Assembly (NCBI GenBank): GCA_020628145.1
Contig: JAHDFN010000006.1
Location: forward strand, 1-44,366
Length of the DNA stretch: 44,366 bases
Reading direction: 5' to 3'
DNA from: Saprospiraceae bacterium
GTDB taxonomy: Bacteria > Bacteroidota > Bacteroidia > Chitinophagales > Saprospiraceae
The stretch's first letter is position 1, and every line of letters begins with the position of its first letter. Positions 24,406 through 31,910 of this stretch are shown piece after piece. The notes under the pieces were generated by a model, which was not told the DNA's origin, searched no databases, and worked only from the letters and a program-made list of their open reading frames with translations. A program made the position numbers and the translations under genes.

Positions 24406-24439
24406 TTATATTATTTTTATTGAAAAAATCACAATAATT
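24406..24439 (+). repeat. 34-bp direct repeat, copy 2
   Basis: Exact second copy of the sequence at 24270-24303, in the same orientation, ending 15 bases before the start codon of the gene at 24455. Confidence 0.95.
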
Positions 24440-24454
24440 TAAAAGAAGAAGCAT

Positions 24455-25879
24455 TTGGAGGCGAAAGAAGATAAGATTATCAAACTCCTTTCTACATTGT
24501 CAAAATACGAATTGTCCCGTTTTGACAAATTCTTAAATTCCCCTTATTTCAATGAAAATAAGGAAATGGTACTTTTCTTTCGGGCTATCGTCTTGTTTTT
24601 GGAGAAGGATCATGATCCTATTCGGCAGGAAATCTGGCAAAGGGCCTTCGGAAAGCGAACCTATACGATTCAGAAATATAGGAGGTTCAATTCGGATTTG
24701 ACCAAGTTGGCCTATCGATTCCTTTCAATAGAGTGGCATGAAAGGAATGGTTTTTCCGGTTTGGAAGGTGTTCTGAAAAAAGTGAATAGTTCCAATCTAA
24801 GCAAACATTATATGACAGCTTTGAGGAATATCCGGAAGGATTTGGATGGGAATGATATCCGGAATGCTGATTATTACTACTACAAATATGTTTCTGAGTA
24901 TGAATCCCATGTTCATTTGGAAAGGACAAAGGCCAAGCGGAGTACCCTTTCGAATTTACAGGATGCGGATTCATATCTTGATGTATTTTATATCATCAAT
25001 AAACTGAAACATTATTGTGATGCACTGAATTATAAAACCATTCTCTCCATTGAAATTGAAGTGAAGATTATGGCTAACCTCATTCGTTTCATAGAAGAGA
25101 ATGATTATCTGGATTATCCGGCCGTTGATATTTATTATACGATAATCAAGACCTTGGTTGAACCCAAGGAAACAAGGAATTATTTCCATTTGGAAAAATT
25201 GTTGGAACAGCATTATTCCTTATTTCCACTGGCTGAGTTGAAAACCCTTTATATATACGCTACGAATTATTGTATCAGCAGTTTGAATTCGGGGAATAAG
25301 GAATTCTTCGAGCATCTGTATTCCTTATATTTTACGATGTTGAGAAGGAAGACCTTGTTCAATCATGTGGATGAATTGGATGAAAGGCATTATAAGAATA
25401 TTATTACCCTTGGTGTCAGACTGAAAGATTATGAGGGCGTGGAATCCTTCATCCTTGAATATAGTCCGAAACTGAAAAAAGAACATCGAGAAAATGCACT
25501 GACTTATAATCTGGCCCATTTGTATTTTGCGAAGGAGGAATACAATAAGGTCATTGGGCAGTTGAGCCGGGTGGAATATAAAGATATTTTTTATGCGTTG
25601 GGGAGCAAGCTGATGTTATTGAAGACATATTATGAATTGGATGAATTCGCTGCATTGGATTCGCAAATTGATACCTTTAGGATTTATCTGAGAAGGAATA
25701 AGTTGATTTCCGGAAAGATGAAAACGCAGTATATGAATTTTTTGAAATACCTGAAGAAAATGGTTTCCATTCCCAAATTCGAGAAGGAAAACTTCCGGAA
25801 ATTGGAGGAGGATATTGAAAGAACTGTGGAAGTCAATAATAAGAATTGGCTGAAGGAAAAAATCGCATTATTAAAATAA
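24455..25879 (+). CDS. Large helical protein, unknown function (Saprospiria-type)
   Basis: The 474-residue product has no signal or membrane helix. It begins with a conserved-looking block, KIIKLLSTLSKYELSRFDKFLNSPYFN, followed by TPR-like helices throughout (for example LGVRLKDYEGVESFILEYSPKLKKEHRENALTYNL shortened here to its helix ends, and VIGQLSRVEYKDIF). I do not know an assigned function for it; my impression is of a family expanded in this lineage. The start is TTG (24455), since the next in-frame Met is residue 38, inside the conserved block. A 34-bp repeat and structured segment lie immediately upstream, so its expression could depend on that region. Confidence 0.65.
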   Translation: MEAKEDKIIKLLSTLSKYELSRFDKFLNSPYFNENKEMVLFFRAIVLFLEKDHDPIRQEIWQRAFGKRTYTIQKYRRFNSDLTKLAYRFLSIEWHERNGFSGLEGVLKKVNSSNLSKHYMTALRNIRKDLDGNDIRNADYYYYKYVSEYESHVHLERTKAKRSTLSNLQDADSYLDVFYIINKLKHYCDALNYKTILSIEIEVKIMANLIRFIEENDYLDYPAVDIYYTIIKTLVEPKETRNYFHLEKLLEQHYSLFPLAELKTLYIYATNYCISSLNSGNKEFFEHLYSLYFTMLRRKTLFNHVDELDERHYKNIITLGVRLKDYEGVESFILEYSPKLKKEHRENALTYNLAHLYFAKEEYNKVIGQLSRVEYKDIFYALGSKLMLLKTYYELDEFAALDSQIDTFRIYLRRNKLISGKMKTQYMNFLKYLKKMVSIPKFEKENFRKLEEDIERTVEVNNKNWLKEKIALLK

Positions 25880-25950
25880 GATAATCCATCCCAAAATATT
25901 TCAATAAGAATCGAAATCTGAAAACACTCTTAGGTTAAAGTTGTGCTAGT

Positions 25951-26718
25951 TCAAGGATTAGTAACCAAAATGATATATTGATAATCCAAAGTCGTGTCAT
26001 CGGTTTCCATGAGCCTGTAGCCTGCATCTTCCAATTCGTTTTCAACCGAATCGGCAGAAACCCTGAATTCTTCGGGAGGACTATGTCCTTCCGGTAGTCT
26101 TTTTTTCTTGTAATCGACAATGAGTAGCTTGGCGCCGGATTTCATTCCTTTTCTGAGTTTGGAGAAATATTCTACCCTGTTTTCTATATAACAATATGTA
26201 TTCACCAAGATGATGGCATCCGTTTCCCGTTCCTTGAGTTTCGGATCATTTTCTTCTGCCAACCTAGTGTCTATTCTTTGCTGTATCGCTTCAGGGAATT
26301 GCAGTTTGGTGCTATCTATGTATGAAATGAATCGGTTATCAATATCTATGGCAATAACCTTCTCCGCTTCATGTGCGATACGGAAAGTGAAATAACCGGT
26401 GCCGGCTCCGATATCTGCTATCGTTTTGCCTTTCAAATCACCTAGCATTTCCAATACTTTTTCCGGTTTTTGCCAAATGATCCTATCCTTGCTTTCCAAT
26501 TCTTCAATAATCTGATTGAATTCATTACCCTGTCCTCCTTCATGATGATGATCATGGGAATGGTGATGACCATTGTGATCGTGGGCATGATCGTGGTAAT
26601 CATGGTCGTTAACCATAGGATGGCGTTCGCTATGATCATATTCCTGTTGCCAACATCCCGAGATTGAAAAGGCGGTTGTAATAAGGAGAATGAAAAAGAG
26701 AACGTTTTGAAAATGCAT
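25951..26718 (-). CDS. His-rich lipoprotein with SAM-dependent methyltransferase domain
   Basis: The 255-residue protein has a lipoprotein signal peptide ending SISGC (Cys22), then a segment with 14 His among residues 29-59 (such as HDHAHDHNGHHHSHDHHH), suited to binding Zn, Ni or Cu. A class I methyltransferase domain follows, with motif I ADIGAGTGYF (101-110), IDID (124-127) and DAIILVNTYCY. Secreted SAM-type methyltransferases are known by annotation in Bacteroidota and proteobacteria, but where they would find SAM outside the cytoplasm is unclear. The gene is the last of a probable operon after the DUF2064 glycosyltransferase, 47 bases upstream. Substrate unknown. Confidence 0.8.
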   Translation of the reverse strand: MHFQNVLFFILLITTAFSISGCWQQEYDHSERHPMVNDHDYHDHAHDHNGHHHSHDHHHEGGQGNEFNQIIEELESKDRIIWQKPEKVLEMLGDLKGKTIADIGAGTGYFTFRIAHEAEKVIAIDIDNRFISYIDSTKLQFPEAIQQRIDTRLAEENDPKLKERETDAIILVNTYCYIENRVEYFSKLRKGMKSGAKLLIVDYKKKRLPEGHSPPEEFRVSADSVENELEDAGYRLMETDDTTLDYQYIILVTNP

Positions 26719-26765
26719 GAGACGGTTTTCTTAGTTGACTGCAATATAAACCAAAAGATTCGGAT

Positions 26766-27362
26766 TCACCACCCGAATTTTTTCCAATCTTCTTCATAAT
26801 CGACATCGGAAAGGATTGGAAGCATATAAGAAGTCAGTTTGTTTTTCTTACATTTTTCCAATGTCAGAGGCAGAACTTCCGTAGTACTCCAGGGTATATC
26901 TTCAAAAAGAAACTTATGGAATGAAGCCATACCTAACAGATAATATCCCTGGTCGAAGGTAGGGCCGATAACCGTATCATATTCCAATAAGATATCGAAT
27001 GCCTGTCGAATGATTCCAGTAGAGAGCTGTGGGCAGTCGCTACCGATAATGACGACTCTTCGGGATGTGAGAAACGACTGTTCAAAAGCATTTGCCATCC
27101 GTTGTCCCAAATCACCTTCGTCTTGTAGGAATTTCCGATATGTTTCATTGTCCCACTCATCATCCATATTGATGGAATGACTGTAGTAGAGATGTTTGAC
27201 ATATGGAATTGAAGCACTTTCCCTTCGGGTATGGGCTAATAATTCCTTATAAATCCTAAGAGCCTCATCATCTCCGAGAGTGGCTGCCAAGCGTGTTTTT
27301 ACTTGTCCTCTTATCGGATTTTTGATAAAAATAAGAAGGGTATCCTGATTTAATTGCCCCAT
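26766..27362 (-). CDS. DUF2064/TIGR04282-type GT-A glycosyltransferase
   Basis: The 198-residue protein matches the small GT-A family annotated as TIGR04282 (arsenosugar biosynthesis glycosyltransferase, DUF2064). Signatures are FIKNPIRGQVKTRLAATLG (12-30), the GDLGQRMANAFEQS block, IIGSDCPQLS with the DxD-like position, and GPTFDQGYYLLG followed by DIPWSTTEVL. Most family members have no proven reaction; the arsenosugar label comes from gene neighbourhoods and no arsenic gene is visible here. The start overlaps the efflux adaptor gene by 13 bases, which points to coupled translation. Confidence 0.85.
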   Translation of the reverse strand: MGQLNQDTLLIFIKNPIRGQVKTRLAATLGDDEALRIYKELLAHTRRESASIPYVKHLYYSHSINMDDEWDNETYRKFLQDEGDLGQRMANAFEQSFLTSRRVVIIGSDCPQLSTGIIRQAFDILLEYDTVIGPTFDQGYYLLGMASFHKFLFEDIPWSTTEVLPLTLEKCKKNKLTSYMLPILSDVDYEEDWKKFGW

Positions 27363-28774
27363 GAACGACGCTTCTTGTCACCGGATTCATTCTCATCCGT
27401 TTTGATGACCTGTTTGCCTTGTTCCAATTTCTTGGAAATAGCAGAATAAGGCCCTGTGACGATCTTTTCGTTCCCTTCCAACCCCGAAAGGATTTGGATG
27501 AATTGGTCATCTTGAATACCGGTTTTGACTTCTTTCATAAGGACGGAATCCCCTTCTAGGAGGAAAACGACTTCTTTGATATCTTCATCTTCGTTGGATG
27601 ATGCTTTTTTCTTTTTCTGCATATCTCTTGTCGTGACCGATTGGATAGGAACGGAAAGGACATCTTCCTTCGACTCCGTTTTAATATCTACAGAAGCAGA
27701 CATTCCGGGTCTGAAGGCGAATTTATTCCTTGAGGAAATCAAATCCTTGTAGGAACTTCTATCAATTCTGATTTTAACGGTAAAATTGGTGACCTGATCC
27801 GTTGTCAACATGGCATTTGTGGTATTACTGGCAGAGTTGGCAATTTCCGTTACTTTACCCGTAAATATCTTATCCTGATAGGCATCGACTTCTACCTTGA
27901 CCTCGTCTCCCAGATTGACCCGAAGTACATCGTTTTCACTGACATCAACCTGGACTTCCATATTGCTCAGATTGGCGATTTTGAAAATGACATCCCCCGA
28001 CATTTGGGTTGTACCCAAAACGGTTTCACCTTTTTCCTTGCCCAAATATGAAACGATGCCGGACATCGGGGCATAGATGGCTGTCCTATTGAGGTTGGTT
28101 TTGGTTTCCTTTAGAGTGGCCTCAGCACTCTTGACAGTATATTCTGCTGATTTTACCGTTTGTTTTGCTGCTTCGACTCCCGCCTGCGAAGATAAGACTG
28201 TTGCATTGGCAGCTTCGAGATTGGCTTCGAAGGAGCGTAGGGAAGATTGGGCATTGTCGAAATCCGCTTGGGAAATCACACCGTCTTGCAAAAGTTGTTT
28301 GTTTCTGTTGAAAACGGCACGGGTATTTTCCAACTGGGCTACAATCTGCTTCTTTTGTGCTATGGATTGTTGCAATGCCGCTTCTGAACGGGAAAGATTG
28401 GCTTTGGCATTGGCGACTTGGGCCTTGGAATTATCCACACTGGCTTCACCTCTTTCTACGGCTGATTTATAAAGATCGGGATCGAGCTTAGCCAATATTT
28501 GGCCTACGGTCACGGAATCCCCCTCTTCAACATACAATTCCACCAACTCTCCGGATACATCCGAACTGACATTGATTTCCACTTCGGGGAATACTTTTCC
28601 ACTGGCAGAAACCAATTCTTCTATGGTTCTCTTTTCTACCTGTTCCACATAAACCTCCAGACCTTTGTCGCTGCGTTGCTGATTATAAAAATATCCTCCG
28701 ATTGCCATTAATATAAGCAATAGGACAATGCCGAGAATAACCCAAAAAAGACAGCTTGATTTTTTCCTAGCCAT
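27350..28774 (-). CDS. Efflux periplasmic adaptor (MacA/HlyD-like)
   Basis: The 474-residue membrane-fusion protein has a short N-terminal cytoplasmic end, a membrane helix (about 9-30), a lipoyl half-motif (VSSDVSGELVELYVEEGDSV), a long coiled-coil hairpin (about 105-225) with many Ala/Gln/Lys heptads, the second lipoyl half (NRTAIYAPMSGIVSYLG), a beta-barrel and a C-terminal membrane-proximal domain. The form is MacA-like, which works with a MacB-type ABC permease and TolC. The outer-membrane partner is directly upstream (28801-30255), but no MacB permease is in the window. A charged tail (SGDKKRRSWGN) runs into the next gene. Confidence 0.88.
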   Translation of the reverse strand: MARKKSSCLFWVILGIVLLLILMAIGGYFYNQQRSDKGLEVYVEQVEKRTIEELVSASGKVFPEVEINVSSDVSGELVELYVEEGDSVTVGQILAKLDPDLYKSAVERGEASVDNSKAQVANAKANLSRSEAALQQSIAQKKQIVAQLENTRAVFNRNKQLLQDGVISQADFDNAQSSLRSFEANLEAANATVLSSQAGVEAAKQTVKSAEYTVKSAEATLKETKTNLNRTAIYAPMSGIVSYLGKEKGETVLGTTQMSGDVIFKIANLSNMEVQVDVSENDVLRVNLGDEVKVEVDAYQDKIFTGKVTEIANSASNTTNAMLTTDQVTNFTVKIRIDRSSYKDLISSRNKFAFRPGMSASVDIKTESKEDVLSVPIQSVTTRDMQKKKKASSNEDEDIKEVVFLLEGDSVLMKEVKTGIQDDQFIQILSGLEGNEKIVTGPYSAISKKLEQGKQVIKTDENESGDKKRRSWGN

Positions 28775-28800
28775 ATCTATTCAATAGTTGATTGTATCAT

Positions 28801-30255
28801 TTATAATTTGATAGCCTTACCTTGATAAAAATCCAAAATTTTCAATCTGAAAAGGAAATCATACTTGGATCTGATGACTTCGGTTTCAGCCAAAGCCAGG
28901 TTGTTCTTTGCCGTTGTCAATTCAAAACTGTTGGCTGTGCCGACATCGAATTTTTTCTTTGTGTTTTCGTAGGATGCTTTAAGGGATGTCACAGAAGAAA
29001 GTGCGGATTCATATGTTTTTTGAGCCGCTTTGGCAGTTGCCAATGCATTCTGTATTTCCACCCTTAGATTCTGTTGGGTGATCTCATTCCTCATCCTGAC
29101 GGACTCGGTCTGTAATCTGGCCCTTTCGATGTTGGATTTGGTCAATCTATTATCCCAGAGAGGGTATGAGATACTGATGCCGATATTTTGACTCAGGTTA
29201 TCCCAAATCTGACTAAAATAAGGATAGTTCTTTTCAGTCACTTCAAATCCGACGGAAGGCGTATTGATATATCCGGTAGTTGGAACACCATTCAATTCTC
29301 CGGTTACAGGGAGTTCCGTAATTGTAACAACTTGTTGTTGGTCGAATATTTTGGAACGATTGGAATAATTGGTATTGATTCCTCCAAAAGCGGAAATGGT
29401 AGGCATTTTGGTTGAAGCAGCAATTTTTTCGGACATTTCCGCACTGTTCAATTCATATTGTCCGGCACTGATGCCGGGTTGTGTATTATACGAGGTTTGG
29501 TACATTTCGTCAATGGAAATGGCATCAAGATTCACATTGGGTACATCGACCTGCCCCGGTTTTTCAACAATGATTTCCTTGGACAATTCCATGAACATGA
29601 TTTGTTTGAGGCTCAATAAGGATAGATCAACGGCATTTTGGGCAGCAATGATGGTTTGTTGTTCCCTCGCTACCTGTGCGTCTAGATCCAAGCGGTTATT
29701 CTTGGGTAACAATCCCGCTTTGATGAGTTTATCGGTTTGTTTAATCTGTGCTTGGGATAATTCCATCCGTTGACGGGCTGATGTCAATTGCTCTTCTGAC
29801 AGAAGGACACTCAAGTAGGCTTGGGCAACCTGCAATGCAATATCCTGCTCGGATTGTTGTGCATTCAATTCCGCCGCTTTGATATCCAGTTTATCTTTTT
29901 TAATGGTGTTTTTTACTCGTCCTCCGGTATATAATTGTACCCCTGAATTAATATTCCATGAATTTATAAATGAACTTGCCGTTTCGAAAGAGTTGGTTGT
30001 AGGGTCGATAAAACGACCTGAACTCAGGCTGAGGTTCGTTCCGGAATTCAGGTTTGGATATCGGGACATTTTATCCTGGGCCAGGGAAATCTTGGCATTT
30101 TCTATATTAATCCTTGATTGTTGTACCGTTATGCTTTTTTGTTGGGCTTCTCTGATGCAATTTTCTAGAGACCAGCTTTCTTGGGATTTCAAAGAAAACG
30201 GAATCAGAAATGAAACCATTGACAAAAAAAATGTATTTCTAATAAAAGTGTTCAT
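28801..30255 (-). CDS. TolC-family outer-membrane efflux protein
   Basis: The 484-residue protein has a signal peptide (to about residue 24, SLKSQ) and two repeats of the outer-membrane factor fold. The first helical part carries NIENAKISLAQDKMSRYPNLNSG, and the second ends in SVTSLKASYENTKKKFDVGTANSFELTTAKN, the usual TolC C-terminal repeat motif. It forms a trimeric channel that joins to an adaptor such as the one encoded 26 bases downstream. It is the first gene of the operon and has a good promoter at 30273-30304. Confidence 0.92.
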   Translation of the reverse strand: MNTFIRNTFFLSMVSFLIPFSLKSQESWSLENCIREAQQKSITVQQSRINIENAKISLAQDKMSRYPNLNSGTNLSLSSGRFIDPTTNSFETASSFINSWNINSGVQLYTGGRVKNTIKKDKLDIKAAELNAQQSEQDIALQVAQAYLSVLLSEEQLTSARQRMELSQAQIKQTDKLIKAGLLPKNNRLDLDAQVAREQQTIIAAQNAVDLSLLSLKQIMFMELSKEIIVEKPGQVDVPNVNLDAISIDEMYQTSYNTQPGISAGQYELNSAEMSEKIAASTKMPTISAFGGINTNYSNRSKIFDQQQVVTITELPVTGELNGVPTTGYINTPSVGFEVTEKNYPYFSQIWDNLSQNIGISISYPLWDNRLTKSNIERARLQTESVRMRNEITQQNLRVEIQNALATAKAAQKTYESALSSVTSLKASYENTKKKFDVGTANSFELTTAKNNLALAETEVIRSKYDFLFRLKILDFYQGKAIKL

Positions 30256-30272
30256 ATCCGAATATATCTTAC

Positions 30273-30304
30273 CAAAGGTGCAATTCTAATCAAGACCCTT
30301 ACAA
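30273..30304 (-). promoter_or_regulatory. Promoter of the tolC-adaptor operon
   Basis: On the minus strand, TTG (30302-30304) and, after 21 nt, CACCTTTG (30273-30280), one base off TAnnTTTG. Transcription would begin about 13 nt upstream of the start codon at 30255. Confidence 0.55.
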
Positions 30305-30366
30305 TGGACAATTTATTTATATCAATGTTCATTAAATTCGGATTAAAGTAGGATTGAATAAGGATC

Positions 30367-30396
30367 AAAAAAGCCACTCTTTACAGAATGGCTTTT
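30367..30396 (-). terminator. Rho-independent terminator of the rsmE operon
   Basis: An 8-bp stem (AAAAGCCA 30369-30376, TGGCTTTT 30389-30396) with a 12-nt loop, followed on the minus strand by a run of six T. It closes the transcript of rsmE and the DUF4159 gene (ending 30417) before the tolC promoter. Confidence 0.8.
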
Positions 30397-30416
30397 CAAT
30401 TTGATATGGAATTTTT

Positions 30417-31079
30417 TTATTGCGTGAAAGCAAATCGGATGATATTGGCACCCATTTCCAATGCCTTTTTTCTCAGATCCGGGGGATCTTTATGTACTTC
30501 CGGATCTTCCCATCCGTCACCTAAATCACTTTCATAAGAATAGAAACAAACAACTCTGCCTTCATGGATGAGTCCGAATCCTTGAGGAGGTTTATCATCG
30601 TGTTTATGTATTTTCGGAAGCCCGTTATTAAATGTGAATTTCTGCCTATAGATTGGATGGTCGAAGGGTAATTCGACAAATTCCAATTCGGGGAAAACCT
30701 TTTTCATTGCAGGTCTGACAAAAGGATCCATTCCATAATTGTCATCAATGTGGAGAAAGCCTCCGGCTAGGAGATATTCTCTTAGGTTCTCTGCTTCTGA
30801 ATCCGAAAATACCACGTTGCCGTGTCCGGTCATATGGACAAATGGATAATTGAATAATTCTGCATTATCTACCTCGACTGTAGCATAATCCTCATCGAAG
30901 TTAGTGCCTAGTTTAGTATTGCAGAAATCTGCAAGATTGGGCAGAGCCGTAGGGTTGGCATACCAATCTCCTCCTCCCTGATATTTCAATAAGGCCAATT
31001 TAAGGGTCGGTTCTTCAGCAGGCCTGAAAGCCATGGTAAGAAGAATTGCAATTGTGATAAAAATATATCTAATTTTCAT
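30417..31079 (-). CDS. DUF4159 domain secreted protein
   Basis: The 220-residue protein has an N-terminal signal (about 1-20) and the DUF4159 fold: LALLKYQGGGDWYANP, then FVHMTGHGNVVFSDSEAENLREYLLAGGFLHIDDNYG and FPELEFVELPFDHPIY. It resembles class I glutamine amidotransferase-like Rossmann domains but lacks the catalytic Cys, so it may bind a ligand only. Function in Bacteroidota is unassigned. The start ATG overlaps the rsmE stop in the sequence ATGA, so translation is coupled. Confidence 0.85.
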   Translation of the reverse strand: MKIRYIFITIAILLTMAFRPAEEPTLKLALLKYQGGGDWYANPTALPNLADFCNTKLGTNFDEDYATVEVDNAELFNYPFVHMTGHGNVVFSDSEAENLREYLLAGGFLHIDDNYGMDPFVRPAMKKVFPELEFVELPFDHPIYRQKFTFNNGLPKIHKHDDKPPQGFGLIHEGRVVCFYSYESDLGDGWEDPEVHKDPPDLRKKALEMGANIIRFAFTQ

Positions 31080-31789
31080 ATGCTATATAACTGTTGGGCA
31101 ATATGTGCGGAATGACAGGCAACCATGCCGGCCGTTTCCGTTCTTAACCGGCTATTTCCCAAACCGACGGTTTGGAATCCATTATTTATAGCCAAGGATA
31201 TTTCGTCTTTTGAAAAACCGCCTTCCGGACCTATCATTATTATAACCTGTTCAAATGGTTTTTTGATGTCTAGGAAATCGATTTTTTCTTCCTCCACCCA
31301 ACAAATATATTTGGAACCTCCAATATCCGCAACCTCTCTGAGGAATTTTGTAAAAGGAATCAAGGGGTTGATTATAGGTAAATGGGCTTTCAGGGATTGT
31401 TTGGTGGCTGAAAGAGCTATTTTCTCCATCCTATCCAATCTCAATTTGTTCCTTTCGGAATGATGACATTGTAAAAATGAAACTTCATCAACTCCGATTT
31501 CGATGCATTTTTCCACCATCCATTCCATTCTATTGATGTTCTTGGTGGGAGCAACTGCCAGATGGATATGGTAATTCCATTTAGAGACCGATTCTTTTTC
31601 AAGGATTTTTAACCATGTACCCTTCTTGTGGAGTTCTTGGATTTTCCCTTTATATTTATTGCCTTTTCCATCAATGAACCAAATGCAATCTCCTATATTT
31701 TTTCTGAGGACTTTTACACAATGACGGGATTCTTCCTCTCCTAGAACGGCATTTTGTCCGGTAATATCATTGGTGTAGAAGATTTGCAT
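31076..31789 (-). CDS. rsmE: 16S rRNA (uracil(1498)-N(3))-methyltransferase
   Basis: The start at 31789 (MQIFYTNDITG) gives 237 residues, the usual RsmE size; the longer frame from 31861 would lie within the promoter. The fold is a SPOUT methyltransferase with an N-terminal PUA-like domain: EESRHCVKVLRKNIGD at the start, IGPEGGFSKDE in the knot and LGNSRLRTETA near the end, which bind SAM. It methylates U1498 of 16S rRNA in the ribosome decoding region. It forms a two-gene operon with the DUF4159 gene, which is a common arrangement in Bacteroidota as far as I recall. Confidence 0.95.
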   Translation of the reverse strand: MQIFYTNDITGQNAVLGEEESRHCVKVLRKNIGDCIWFIDGKGNKYKGKIQELHKKGTWLKILEKESVSKWNYHIHLAVAPTKNINRMEWMVEKCIEIGVDEVSFLQCHHSERNKLRLDRMEKIALSATKQSLKAHLPIINPLIPFTKFLREVADIGGSKYICWVEEEKIDFLDIKKPFEQVIIMIGPEGGFSKDEISLAINNGFQTVGLGNSRLRTETAGMVACHSAHIAQQLYSI

Positions 31790-31807
31790 TATAATATTTG
31801 ATTTCTG

Positions 31808-31815
31808 CAAATATA
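31808..31815 (-). promoter_or_regulatory. -7 box of the rsmE operon
   Basis: The minus strand reads TATATTTG, an exact TAnnTTTG match, 18 nt upstream of the rsmE start codon. No clear -33 TTG is at the expected distance. Confidence 0.5.
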
Positions 31816-31910
31816 CCATTCGAGAAAATAATACTTGGAAATCTTTGTCGAAAAGCAACAATACCTAAATGAAATTTGTCTTTAATAATGTCCATATTAA
31901 AACGATAAAA

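Noticed and set aside
25951-27362. Arsenic detoxification or arsenosugar operon
   Set aside because: Only the family label of the DUF2064 protein points to arsenic. No arsM/arsS-type Cys pattern, arsR or arsenic transporter is visible, so the name is not used.
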